Below are positions 43,470 through 52,192 of a DNA stretch of 64,000 bases, piece by piece. The position numbers were made by a program, and so were the translations under genes. Below the pieces are notes generated by a model. That model saw nothing but the letters and a program-made list of their open reading frames with translations. It was not told the DNA's origin and did not search any database. Each line of letters begins with the position of its first letter. Within the stretch, counting starts at the first letter, position 1. Source of the stretch: Kitasatospora cathayae (GTDB taxonomy: Bacteria > Actinomycetota > Actinomycetes > Streptomycetales > Streptomycetaceae); NCBI RefSeq assembly GCF_027627435.1, contig NZ_CP115452.1:1-64000 (forward strand). The letters are read 5' to 3'.

Positions 43470-44828
43470 ATGTACCTCAAGAACGTGCGGGTGCGGAACG
43501 TGCGCGGGTTCCGCGGCGCCCGTGAGGTGGACCTCGACCTGACCCGGCCCGACGGCTCCTACGCCGGGTGGACGGTGCTGGCGGGCCGCAACGGGTCCGG
43601 CAAGTCCACCCTGCTGCGCGCCGTCGCCCTGGCGGTCAGCGGACCGAGCGCGGCACGCGGGCTGGTCACCGGCTTCGACTCGTGGATCAGCGACGAGCGG
43701 TCGCAGGCGGTCGCGGAGGTCCGCCTCCACCGCGACCCGTCCGAGGACGGGTTCACCACGGGACGGCCCCCGGCCGACGCGTTCTGGGCGGGCCTGAAGT
43801 GGACCGCGCCGGACGCCGCCACCGCGGCCGGCCGTCACGCCCAGCCGGCCCTGGGCCCGGTGGCGTACAAGAAGGCGCCGACGGCTGCCCAACGGGGGCC
43901 GTGGGCGGACAACCCGGTGGGCTGGTTCTGCGCGGGCTACGGGCCGTTCCGCCGTCTCGTCGGAGGGTCGGGGGAGGTCCAGCGGCGCATGGCGGGGTCG
44001 GGCGCCGTGGCCCGGTTGACCAGCCTCTTCCACGAGGACGCCTCGCTGGCCGAAGGCGTCAGCTGGCTCATCGAACAGCACCTGCGGTCCCTCGAGAACC
44101 GCCCGGGCGCGGCCGAGCTGAAGCGCACCGCCCTGGAGATCCTCGGCGACGACCTCCTGCCCGACGACTACACCATCGGGGACGTCGACTCCGACGGCCT
44201 GTGGGTCGCCCACGGCGGCCGGTCGTTCGCCCTGCGGGAGATGAGCGACGGCTACCGCACCGTCGCCGCGCTCGTGGTCGACATCCTCAAGCAGCTCCAC
44301 GACACCTACGGCGCCCTACACGTCGAACGCGACAGCGGCCACCCGGTCGTGACCGTCCCCGGTGTCGTGATCATCGACGAGATCGACGCGCACCTGCACG
44401 TGTCCTGGCAGAAGCGCATCGGGGGGTGGCTCAAGCAGCACTTCCCGCTGGTGCAGTTCCTGGTCACCACCCACAGCCCCTACATCTGCCAGGCGGCCGA
44501 CCCAGCCGGACTGATCCGCCTGCCCGGCCCCGACGTCGACGAAGCCCCCGAAGTCGTGGACGCGGACCTGTACGACCGGGTGGTGTTCGGCAGCGGCGAC
44601 GACGCGGTGCTGTCCGAGCTCTTCGGCCTCGACACCCCGTACTCGCAGCGCGCGGACGAGGCCCGGGCCCTCCTGGTCACGCTGGAGATGAAGATCGTGG
44701 CCGGCGAGGCCGACGAGCAGGAACGCGAGCGCTACCGCCGGCTGAAGCGGACGCTCACCAGCTCGCCCTCCGCCCGGGTCGACGAGGTCGCCGCACGGCT
44801 GCACTCCCTGACCGGGCACGTCGCGTGA
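43470..44828 (+). CDS. ptuA: Septu-like defence ATPase PtuA
   Basis: A 452-residue ABC/SMC-type ATPase: strand VRNVRGFRGAREVDLDL, Walker A LAGRNGSGKST (residues 38-48), signature-like region LREMSDGYRTVAALVVDIL, Walker B GVVIIDEIDAHLHVSW and switch histidine VTTHSPYICQAAD. This is the architecture of PtuA, the ATPase of the Septu anti-phage system, which pairs with an HNH nuclease. The next gene overlaps by four bases and encodes such a nuclease. The upstream 160 bases probably hold the promoter. OLD-family or Gabija ATPases are alternatives, but those carry a Toprim domain, which is absent here. Confidence 0.82.
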   Translation: MYLKNVRVRNVRGFRGAREVDLDLTRPDGSYAGWTVLAGRNGSGKSTLLRAVALAVSGPSAARGLVTGFDSWISDERSQAVAEVRLHRDPSEDGFTTGRPPADAFWAGLKWTAPDAATAAGRHAQPALGPVAYKKAPTAAQRGPWADNPVGWFCAGYGPFRRLVGGSGEVQRRMAGSGAVARLTSLFHEDASLAEGVSWLIEQHLRSLENRPGAAELKRTALEILGDDLLPDDYTIGDVDSDGLWVAHGGRSFALREMSDGYRTVAALVVDILKQLHDTYGALHVERDSGHPVVTVPGVVIIDEIDAHLHVSWQKRIGGWLKQHFPLVQFLVTTHSPYICQAADPAGLIRLPGPDVDEAPEVVDADLYDRVVFGSGDDAVLSELFGLDTPYSQRADEARALLVTLEMKIVAGEADEQERERYRRLKRTLTSSPSARVDEVAARLHSLTGHVA

Positions 44829-45568
44829 TCCGGATCCGGCGGCCACCCCTGCCCGAGCCGCCGCGCTCCCGCATGGCCGAGTGCACCTGCGAGATCGTGC
44901 TGGCCCCGGAACCGGAGATCAGGGCGCGAAAGCTCTGGAACCACACGACGGTCCGAACCCACGTGCACGCGCCGCTGCGGGACCTCCTCGCGGAGATGGC
45001 CGCCGGGCGCGAGCGGTGCATGTACTGCGGGGACAACCAGGGCACCGACATCGACCACTTCGAACCGATCGACCGCCACCCGATGCGAGCCTTCGACTGG
45101 ACCAACCACGTCCTCGCCTGCTCGCTGTGCAACAGCCACCTGAAGCGCGCCGCGTTCCCACTCGACGAAGGCGGCAGGCCGCTCCTCATCGACCCCACGG
45201 CCGAAGACCCGACACCGCACCTGCGCCTGGTCCTGGCAGCCGGCATCTACCACCCGCTCACCCCCCGAGGCCAGGCCACCATCGACCTGTTCGACCTCAA
45301 CCGAGGCCTGCTGGCCAAGGGCCGGGTCAACGCCTTCCACGTCACGAAGGCCTGCGTCGCCCAGTGGGCCCATGCCACCGCCCAGGGCGACCACGATGCC
45401 GCCGCCCACTGGGCCACGGTGGTCAACGAACAGCCGATAGCCGACGTGGTGCAGGCCATGCTGCACCAGGCACTCGACCCCGCCGCCGAGATCCTCTTCG
45501 AGGACGACCCGCAGCTCCTCGCCCACCTCAGGGAGCCCCGGCTCCGGTCGGCCCTGCTCATCGCCTAA
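44825..45568 (+). CDS. ptuB: Septu-like defence HNH endonuclease PtuB
   Basis: A 247-residue HNH nuclease. CMYCGDN (Cys65/Cys68), GTDIDHFEPI (Asp77-His78) and FDWTNHVLACSLCNSHLK (second Cys pair) form the zinc-stabilised beta-beta-alpha metal site. GTG 44825 overlaps the ptuA stop by four bases. In Septu the PtuA-PtuB complex cleaves nucleic acid during phage infection. The stop codon TAA at 45566-45568 is also the target duplication of the IS630-type element that follows, so insertion left the protein intact but removed its native 3' region. Confidence 0.85.
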   Translation: MIRIRRPPLPEPPRSRMAECTCEIVLAPEPEIRARKLWNHTTVRTHVHAPLRDLLAEMAAGRERCMYCGDNQGTDIDHFEPIDRHPMRAFDWTNHVLACSLCNSHLKRAAFPLDEGGRPLLIDPTAEDPTPHLRLVLAAGIYHPLTPRGQATIDLFDLNRGLLAKGRVNAFHVTKACVAQWAHATAQGDHDAAAHWATVVNEQPIADVVQAMLHQALDPAAEILFEDDPQLLAHLREPRLRSALLIA

Positions 45569-45692
45569 GTGGTCGAGTTTGGAAGTCCTTCGGGGGTTGA
45601 CGCTGAGGAAGCTCTTGTGCCAGGTGAAGGCGTGGAACCCGGGCGAAGGGCGAGTTGACCTTCAAGTTGGATGAACGTCGACAATCGGGGCC

Positions 45693-46766
45693 ATGGACGG
45701 CACCACGGAACTACTCAGCATTAGCGCCTTCGCGCGGCGGGTCGGTCTCGCTCCGAGCGCCCTGCGTTTCTACGACGACTGCCGTGTCCTGCGGCCGGCG
45801 TGGGTTGACGGCGCGACTGGATACCGCTTTTACAGCCCTGCGCAGGAGGCCCGTGCCGCTCTCCTACGCGGTCTGCGAGATGCGGGACTGCCGCTGGCTG
45901 AGGTTGCCGTGGTGCTCGACGGGCCCGAGCACGAGGGTCGAGAGGTGCTGGAGCGGCACCTGGAGAGGATGCGGGACCGGACGCAGGCGGCCAAGACCGC
46001 CATCGCGGCGGCTCTGCGATCCCTCTCGACTGCCGACAGCAAGACGGAAGCGCGAATCGGCGGCGTGGAGTTGGCCAGCGCTGTCCGCCAGGTGGTCCCG
46101 GCCGCAGCCTCCGACGTGGAACGCCCTGCACTTGGCTGCGTCCTCATCGAGATCGATGACGGCGAGGTCCACCTGGTGGCTACCGATCGCTATCGCCTGT
46201 CGATGCGTGTCCTGAGGCCTGCGGCCCTCGAGGGAGGGCCCTGCCGTCTGCTGGTGCACGCGGCTGACCTGATCGAGTTCGGGCAATGGGCGGCGCGATT
46301 CCATCAGGTCACTATTCAGGTCGGACCGGACCGGACCCGAGCACGCAGCACGTCAGAGTCCCGTGTCCTGGTGACGGTCGATGACCAGTTCCCTGACTAC
46401 CGCGAGATGCTCTCGGCTCTGGCCCCGCCCGAATACCGCGTGATCGTGGATCGCCTGGCCCTTCGCGACGCGGTCAACAGTCACGGCGACGCTGCACGTA
46501 TCGCTCTGAGCTTCTCGGGGGACGAGATGACCATCTCTCTTCCCGATCGCTCCATCGCCACCACCCTGCCCGCGGTCTGCCATCAAGACCTGCCGCAGCG
46601 GATCGGCTTCGACCCTGCCGTCCTGGCTCCCGCTCTGGAGGCCAGCGTCGGGCCCGACGTCCTGCTGGAGATCGCCGCCGCGGACCGACCTGTCGTGGTG
46701 CGCTCCGCGGACCAGGGCAGCTTCACCACCCTGGTCATGCCGGTCGCCCTCAACACCTCCAGCTGA
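45693..46766 (+). CDS. MerR-type regulator fused to DNA-polymerase sliding-clamp (DnaN-like) domain
   Basis: A 357-residue two-domain protein. Residues ~8-75 are a MerR winged helix (SISAFARRVGLAPSALRFYD, DGATGYRFYSPAQ) followed by a coiled-coil helix. Residues ~120-355 resemble domains two and three of the bacterial beta clamp: LIEIDDGEVHLVATDRYRLS, VLVTVDDQFPDYREMLSALA and FTTLVMPVAL at the C-terminus. The family is known in actinomycetes but its role is not. It may bind DNA as a regulator and recruit clamp-binding proteins. It is the first of two passenger genes in the IS630-type element. Confidence 0.88.
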   Translation: MDGTTELLSISAFARRVGLAPSALRFYDDCRVLRPAWVDGATGYRFYSPAQEARAALLRGLRDAGLPLAEVAVVLDGPEHEGREVLERHLERMRDRTQAAKTAIAAALRSLSTADSKTEARIGGVELASAVRQVVPAAASDVERPALGCVLIEIDDGEVHLVATDRYRLSMRVLRPAALEGGPCRLLVHAADLIEFGQWAARFHQVTIQVGPDRTRARSTSESRVLVTVDDQFPDYREMLSALAPPEYRVIVDRLALRDAVNSHGDAARIALSFSGDEMTISLPDRSIATTLPAVCHQDLPQRIGFDPAVLAPALEASVGPDVLLEIAAADRPVVVRSADQGSFTTLVMPVALNTSS

Positions 46767-46806
46767 TCCCCCCTTGACACCGCGCCCTCATCACCTCAGG
46801 AGAACC

Positions 46807-47460
46807 ATGACCGACCCCGAGAACATCGTCGTGCAGCTGTGCGTCCAGGGCATGCAGGCCGAGACCGAAGGACGAGACGCCCGAGCCCGCGACCTGTTCC
46901 TTCAAGCGTGGGAAGCAGCCGAGGACGACTACGACGCCTGCATCGCCGCGCACTACCTCGCCCGGCACCAGCCCACACCGCAGGAGACCCTGCACTGGAA
47001 CCAGGAGTGCCTGAACCGGGCCGACAAGGTCGGCGACGACCGTGTCCGCGGCTTCTACGCCTCCCTTCACGGCAACATGGCCCGGGCCCACCGGGACCTG
47101 GGCCAGATCGACCAGGCCCGCGAACACTTCGAGTCCGCCGCCAAGCACATCGACGACGTCCCAACCGGCCCCCACCAGCAATGGCTCCGCTACCGCATCG
47201 CCGCGGGACTGCGTGCCACCACTCCGGCCGCACCACAGCAGCACGAAGACCCGGTCGGCGAACTCCTCACCAAGCTCTGCGCACGCGCGGACCTCGAAGC
47301 TCTGAGTTTGCTGTTGCCCCCGTACATGGGCAGCCTCGGTACACCCGAGGACGAGGAACAGATCACCGCCGCCATGCGCATGCTCCACGCCGAGCGTCGC
47401 CTTCCCGACGATGAGCAGACCGCCCTCAGCCACGCGATCAAGGTCCGGTCCGCCGCGTGA
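46807..47460 (+). CDS. Tetratricopeptide-like protein
   Basis: A 217-residue helical protein: VQLCVQGMQAETEGRDARAR, HYLARHQPTPQETLHWNQE and MARAHRDLGQIDQAREHFES show TPR-like units, and a helical tail follows. It is probably a cytoplasmic protein-interaction adaptor. ATG 46807 has AGGAG at good spacing, 40 bases after the MerR-clamp gene, so the two form an operon. A strong hairpin follows at 47546-47579. It lies inside the IS630-type terminal repeats. Confidence 0.8.
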   Translation: MTDPENIVVQLCVQGMQAETEGRDARARDLFLQAWEAAEDDYDACIAAHYLARHQPTPQETLHWNQECLNRADKVGDDRVRGFYASLHGNMARAHRDLGQIDQAREHFESAAKHIDDVPTGPHQQWLRYRIAAGLRATTPAAPQQHEDPVGELLTKLCARADLEALSLLLPPYMGSLGTPEDEEQITAAMRMLHAERRLPDDEQTALSHAIKVRSAA

Positions 47461-47545
47461 GCGCCCGCGCCCCTCGGTGACGCGCGAGACACGAGCGTAG
47501 GCCACCGACCGCCTTCCTGGGCGCCGACGAACCTTCAACGATCAT

Positions 47546-47579
47546 GATGGCCCGCCGACCTGACGGTCGGCGGGCCATC
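47546..47579 (+). terminator. Strong hairpin after TPR gene
   Basis: GATGGCCCGCCGACC and its perfect inverse are separated by TGAC, giving a 15-bp stem 86 bases after the stop at 47460. No T tract follows, as is usual in Streptomyces. A second, longer imperfect hairpin (47591-47650) lies just downstream. Confidence 0.65.
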
Positions 47580-47705
47580 AACATGCCGGTCACTACCGCT
47601 CTTTCTTCTGCCTCCTTGGAGATCCAACGAGGCAGAAGGAAGAGCGGTGGACAGTCGAAATCATTCAGGCTTATCAGCCTGCCGCAGGATCCGGGGGACG
47701 GGTAC

Positions 47706-48356
47706 GTGGCCATACGCGCTGCCGTGGCGGTGGTGCTGACCGCCGCCGAGCGCCACCGGCTGAAGAAGATGGCTTACGGGCACAAGACTCCACACCAAGC
47801 CAGGCAGCGTGCCGCAGTCGTCCTCTTCGCGGCACGTGGCCGGAGTAATGCCAGGATCGCCGCCGAGACCCACCTGCACGTGGGCTACGACGTCCACCGC
47901 GCCCGGGTGTTCGGCCGTTGCGAGCCGAAGACCGGCATCGTCCCCTTCATGAACCTGGTCACCCAGGTCATGACCACCGAGCCCTACGCGAGCGCCAGAC
48001 GCGTCTTCTGGATCGTCGACAACGGCTCCTCCCACCGGAGGAAGAAGGCCATCGACCGTCTGACCAAGGCGTTTCCGAACGCGGTCATGGTCCACACCCC
48101 CGTGCACGCCTCCTGGACCGATCAGATCGAGATCTTCTTCTCCATCGTCCAACGCAAGGTCGTCTCACCCAACGACTTCACGGACCTGACCCAGGTCCGG
48201 GACCGGCTCCGAGCATTCGAAGACCGCTACAACGCCACAGCACAGCCGTTCCAGTGGAAGTTCACCACCTCCGACCTGGACGATCTGCTGGCCCGGCTCG
48301 ACCGACACACACCCGCCGACCGACAAAAAGAATCCTCCGTCGCCCTGGCAGCCTGA
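47706..48356 (+). pseudogene. IS630-family transposase with internal deletion
   Basis: GTG 47706 begins the usual VLTAAERHRLKKMAYGHKT and HTH (ARGRSNARIAAETHLHV). The next residues are already YDVHRARVFGRCEPKTGIVP, so roughly 130 residues including the first catalytic Asp are deleted in frame. The second Asp (RRVFWIVDNGSSHRRKKAID) and Glu (HASWTDQIEIFFSIVQRK) remain. It cannot catalyse transposition; movement would need a transposase in trans. Confidence 0.87.
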
Positions 48357-48463
48357 TCAACCCCCGAAGGACTTCGAGCGTCGACCACTAAGGTGCCGCA
48401 GGCGGGCAGGTCCACCTTCTCGCTACGGAGTGCCTCCATCCGCCCCCACCGGAAGGAATTGGT

Positions 48464-48554
48464 CGGTTGACCCCTGCGCGTTACAGGGAGGAGACGGGCA
48501 CCGGTGCGACCGGTTGCAGCACGACCGGCTGACCCCTGCGAATACAGGGAGGAC
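48464..48554 (-). CRISPR. Two-repeat CRISPR remnant with one exact 32-base spacer
   Basis: Units at 48464-48493 and 48526-48554 (CGGYTGACCCCTGCG..., ...ACAGGGAGGA) are inverse relatives of the repeats at 34-288. The interval 48494-48525 is exactly 32 bases and the ends are 61 bases apart, as in type I-E arrays. Changes in the stem are paired on both arms (CCCTG/CAGGG instead of CCCCG/CGGGG), which keeps the repeat hairpin. Confidence 0.7.
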
Positions 48555-48705
48555 GCGTGAGCGACGACCCACTGCTGGTCCGCCGCCGGCGCAGCGCCTC
48601 GCCGCCGCCCTGTCCGCCGCGGTGAGGCTTCCGACCGGCGGGGGCACGGTCGCGGACTCCCGCTTCCTTCGTCCCCGCCGCCGGGTGATCACCGCTGAAA
48701 AGGAT

Positions 48706-50820
48706 TCAATGGCTGTGCCGATCGAGTACCTGCAACGGCCGCATCATTTCATTGTCCTCATGGTCCATGATGTGACAGTGCCAGACGTACCGTCCCGCAA
48801 TGCCAAAGCGAACCTTGACACGGGTGATATAACCCGGCAATGCGATCACGGTGTCCTTATATCCGCCTTCCCCCGGTTGCGGGGGTGACGACGCGCCGCC
48901 CGTGACTTCCTGGCGGCCGAGGACCTGGAATCCGATCTGATGGATGTGGATGGGGTGCGCGTCGGGGGTGAAGTTGTACAGTTCCCAGATCTCCGTGTCG
49001 TCCTTCACCGGCGTCTCGGTGACCGGGTCCGACCACAGGAGCGGGGTGGCTGAGCCACTCGGCGAAACCGTGCCGAGTTTGTCCATCGTGGGCGCGCCGG
49101 TGAAGTACGCGGAGTCCTCTTCGTTGAGTGACAGCTTCCGGACCGTCCGACTCTCGGGAAGCGCCGGGATCGGGGGAAGCACGATCTGTGACGGCGGGAC
49201 GCTGGTATCGGTGGAGGCAAGGGAAACGACGGTGAATTTCATGACCTGCCCCGTGGTCGTGATATTCGCCGGCGTGAAGTCGGTGACCGGTGCGCCGCCG
49301 TCGTACGCCTCGTCCGGGCCTTCATTGATCAAGTAGAGCCCGGTGCCGACCGGAGTGCCGGTGAAGTCGACCACCACGTCGGCGCGCTCCGCGGGGGCCA
49401 AGAGGAGTTGATCCGACTGGACCGGGGCCGGCAGGAATCCCTGGTCGTTTCCGATCTGCCAGAAGGGCAGTGCGGGGCTGACGGGGCGGGGGGCTGTGGC
49501 GTCAGCCGCGATCTTCAGGATGAGAGTACGGGCGTTGCTCGCGTTGAGGATGCGCAGGCGGTACCGCCGCGGTTCCACGTTGAGTACCGGCCAGGTGTTC
49601 CCGTTGACGACCATCGTGGTGCCGAAGAACTCCGGGTTCCAGATGGGCGGAATATCGGTGGAGGGGATCCATGGACCGTCCGGCGGGGTGTCCCCGAAGT
49701 ATCCGCGACTGCTGGGGAAGAACAGCGACCCGTCCGCTTTGAAGGACTTGTCCTGAACCACCAGGGGGATTTCGTAGGGGTGGGCACCGTGGGCACCGTC
49801 TCGCCCGGACGCCGGCCCGGGAAGCACTCCCGAGGGGAGGTCGGCGGGTCCGCCTCGCAGCAGGTAGAAACCGGCAAGGCCCGCGTAGACATTCACCCGG
49901 GTCATGCCCAGAGCGTGATCGTGGTACCAGAGCGTTGTGGGACGCTGATCATTGCTGTACGCGAACGTCGCCGACCCGGGGCGCCAGCGGACGCCGTAAC
50001 GGTCACGGAACCGCCCGGCGAACCGATCGTAATAGGTGCCTACGCGGGCATAGTCACGAGGAATATCACGAGATGCCGGCAGGTACCAGGCTTCGGGGTA
50101 TCCGTCACTCTCTTCTCGGCTGTACCCCCCGTGCAGATGGGTGACGACGGGAACAGGTCCCGTGTACGGCCCGGGAGTGGTTGAGAAGGTCGGCCGGGAA
50201 TCACGTCCGGCGCTTCCGCCAGGAGGGTTCGCCCAATGCAACGTGGGGTCCACAGCGCATAGATGGGGCAGATAGAAGCCGCGCGAGGTGACGAGGTCGT
50301 TGACCCATGTCACGGAGATCGGTCGATCCACACGGGCTTCAATGGTCAGGCCTGGCGTATGAAATGATTGCGGGTGGCCCACGGCCCCGTAACCCCAGAC
50401 CGTGGTGGCCGGCATCCCGATCGGCAGCATTTGCTGTCGGAACTGACGGATCGCGATGTGGTAGGAGTCCCGGCCCTCGCCGGGCATCCTATCGAGAAGA
50501 AACAGCGGCGTTCTGTACTTGGGTACGGATGACGGATCGAGCGCTTCTCCCGATGGCCGTGAAGGATGCGGGTGGTGCCGGCGGCTTCGAAGAGCACCCG
50601 GCCCGGACGGAGAATCGACGGCGTAGGCATGTCCGTCCGCGAGTGCGCCGGCGAAACCTACGGCACCGACTGCCGCAACCGTGGTTTTGAGCAGCCCGCG
50701 TCGACTCGGCGGAGAACTCTCGGCGATATCGGCGGCCTGCGAATTCTTCAGAGAATCGGCATCCTTGATCACGCTCGAATGATATGCGCACGACATGGAA
50801 TGGGGCGTTGTTTCCGCCAT
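48706..50820 (-). CDS. Multicopper oxidase (bilirubin-oxidase/CotA-like), Tat-exported
   Basis: A 704-residue enzyme. A Tat signal lies at residues ~39-62 (SRRGLLKTTVAAVGAVGFAG), so the folded copper protein is exported. Copper ligands are visible: VVTHLHGG and TLWYHDHALGMTR in the first cupredoxin domain, and AHPIHIHQIGF plus YVWHCHIMDHEDNEMMR in the last. It oxidises phenolic or metal substrates with reduction of oxygen to water. The axial residue of type 1 copper is the Met in EDNEMM. It is a stand-alone gene with no copper chaperone nearby. Confidence 0.93.
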   Translation of the reverse strand: MAETTPHSMSCAYHSSVIKDADSLKNSQAADIAESSPPSRRGLLKTTVAAVGAVGFAGALADGHAYAVDSPSGPGALRSRRHHPHPSRPSGEALDPSSVPKYRTPLFLLDRMPGEGRDSYHIAIRQFRQQMLPIGMPATTVWGYGAVGHPQSFHTPGLTIEARVDRPISVTWVNDLVTSRGFYLPHLCAVDPTLHWANPPGGSAGRDSRPTFSTTPGPYTGPVPVVTHLHGGYSREESDGYPEAWYLPASRDIPRDYARVGTYYDRFAGRFRDRYGVRWRPGSATFAYSNDQRPTTLWYHDHALGMTRVNVYAGLAGFYLLRGGPADLPSGVLPGPASGRDGAHGAHPYEIPLVVQDKSFKADGSLFFPSSRGYFGDTPPDGPWIPSTDIPPIWNPEFFGTTMVVNGNTWPVLNVEPRRYRLRILNASNARTLILKIAADATAPRPVSPALPFWQIGNDQGFLPAPVQSDQLLLAPAERADVVVDFTGTPVGTGLYLINEGPDEAYDGGAPVTDFTPANITTTGQVMKFTVVSLASTDTSVPPSQIVLPPIPALPESRTVRKLSLNEEDSAYFTGAPTMDKLGTVSPSGSATPLLWSDPVTETPVKDDTEIWELYNFTPDAHPIHIHQIGFQVLGRQEVTGGASSPPQPGEGGYKDTVIALPGYITRVKVRFGIAGRYVWHCHIMDHEDNEMMRPLQVLDRHSH

Positions 50821-50955
50821 TCGACACGCCCCACTCCTTAAAGTCCGATCATTAGGCTATTACTGCGACGGCGGATCTTCCTTCCAGTGATCGAAGCCGA
50901 TCGCCCCGCGCTTCGTGGAGCGATCGGCACCGCTTCCGGAAACGGGTGGACTGGT

Positions 50956-51852
50956 TCAGCAGGTCTGGCGCAGGTAGCCGGGGTCGCTCGGTGGAACGGC
51001 GTCGAGGTCGCGCCGCACGATGCTGATGCGGGTCCCCCAAGTCGTGCACGCCGCCTGGAGGCCCTGCTCGTCGTACTCGATGTCGAATACGCCGTCGCCG
51101 AACGCGTCGGTGTACCGGTCGCACTCGCCGTACGTGCCGCACTGTTCCACCACCGCGAAGTCGAGGCCCAGTTGCTTCCGGTCCGGGGCCAGCTCCGCCG
51201 CGTTCTTCTGGGCGATGGCAAGGCCTTGTCCGTGCGCGTGCGCGACGAGTAGGGACTGGTACGCCTCGGCGTCGGCCGCGCTCAGCAATTCGGCCGACCG
51301 TGTGTAGCTGTCGTAGTTGTCCGGCTCGACGGCGTTGAAGCCCTTGGTGGCGCACTCGTCGATCCAGCCATCCACCTTCAGAGCGATCCGCTGCCGCTTG
51401 GTGTCCGTGCTGATGTCCAGCAGCGCCTCGTTCCAGGTGGTGTCGTAGACGACGTTGCCGGCCTGGTCCCGGAGCAGGAGGTCCCGGTCCCATTCCTGCT
51501 CTGCGTCCGGCTGGGCCTGGAAGCCGTTGACGTAGCAGATGTTGTAGATCCCGGGTGCCGGGGACGCCCCGTGGTCGCGGCTGACGACGGACACACCGGC
51601 CGGCGGCTGGTACGGCCCGCCGATCTGGTAGTCGAACCCGGCGTGCACTGGAGGCATCGTCACGGCGGGCGGGGCCGTCGCCGGTGCCGGTGTTCCCTCG
51701 GACGTGGAAGGCGAGATCGTCACCGCCGGTTCCGTGGTTCCGCCGGAGGAACCGCATGAGGAGACGGCGAGAACGGCTGCCGCCGAGATCGTCAGCGCTA
51801 CGGCGATCCCGATCCGCGACCTGCGGGATCGACCATGGTCAACGGGCATCAT
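50956..51852 (-). CDS. Lipoprotein, glycoside hydrolase family 114-like (endo-alpha-1,4-polygalactosaminidase)
   Basis: A 298-residue lipoprotein: basic N-terminus, hydrophobic helix and lipobox LAVSSC with the lipidated Cys at residue 33, then a Thr/Pro-rich linker. The mature domain resembles GH114: GFDYQIGGPYQPPAGV, IYNICYVNGFQAQ, VDGWIDECATKGFNAVEPDN, GLAIAQKNAAELAP and FAVVEQCGTYGECDRYTDAF. GH114 enzymes cleave galactosamine-containing exopolysaccharide. ATG 51852 has AGGAG at good spacing. The neighbouring exported proteins suggest a cell-surface cluster. Confidence 0.88.
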   Translation of the reverse strand: MMPVDHGRSRRSRIGIAVALTISAAAVLAVSSCGSSGGTTEPAVTISPSTSEGTPAPATAPPAVTMPPVHAGFDYQIGGPYQPPAGVSVVSRDHGASPAPGIYNICYVNGFQAQPDAEQEWDRDLLLRDQAGNVVYDTTWNEALLDISTDTKRQRIALKVDGWIDECATKGFNAVEPDNYDSYTRSAELLSAADAEAYQSLLVAHAHGQGLAIAQKNAAELAPDRKQLGLDFAVVEQCGTYGECDRYTDAFGDGVFDIEYDEQGLQAACTTWGTRISIVRRDLDAVPPSDPGYLRQTC

Positions 51853-52126
51853 CGGACTCCTGGACGACGGGGCATGTCCTCGGGGCGGCCCCCTCCTGCG
51901 GTGCCGGAGACACGAGGGACCACCCCGGCGCCTTCCTCCCGGGACTGGTCGCCTGCCTGGTCGGGCGGGACGTCGATGGGGCGGCGAGGCCGCGGCGCAG
52001 TGCGGCTGCGGTGCTACCGGGCACCCGGGTTCCGTGCGGGAAGCGGACGCAGCGGGGTGATCGCGTCGTCGGGGTCGGCGCACGGGGGCACTTGGCCGTC
52101 GGCGGCATCGGAGACCGGGCGACGGC

Positions 52127-52161
52127 CGTCGACGGCGGCCGAGGCCTGGCCGCCGTCGACG
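52127..52161 (-). terminator. Hairpin between beta-helix and GH114 genes
   Basis: CGTCGACGGCGGCC and its perfect inverse flank a 7-base loop (GAGGCCT), 32 bases after the stop of the gene ending at 52193. Confidence 0.55.
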
Positions 52162-52192
52162 TGTGGAGGCTGCGGACAGCGGGCCCGGTGGG

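Larger units (their letters stand above)
45569..48388. mobile_element. Third IS630-type element, carrying a MerR-clamp fusion and a TPR gene
   Basis: GTGGTCGA....GAAGTCCTTCGGGGGTTGA at 45569-45600 is repeated inverted at 48357-48388. Both sides are flanked by TAA (45566-45568 and 48389-48391), containing the TA target duplication of IS630 elements. Inside are two passenger genes in tandem and an IS630 transposase with an internal deletion. At 2820 bp it is far larger than a plain IS. The inner end of its right repeat (GGGGGTTGATCAGG) matches that of the element at 15430-17531. Confidence 0.82.

Noticed and set aside
34..48554. cas genes accompanying the CRISPR-like repeats
   Set aside because: No reading frame in the window resembles Cas1, Cas2, Cas3 or Cascade subunits; the HNH and helicase genes belong to other contexts.
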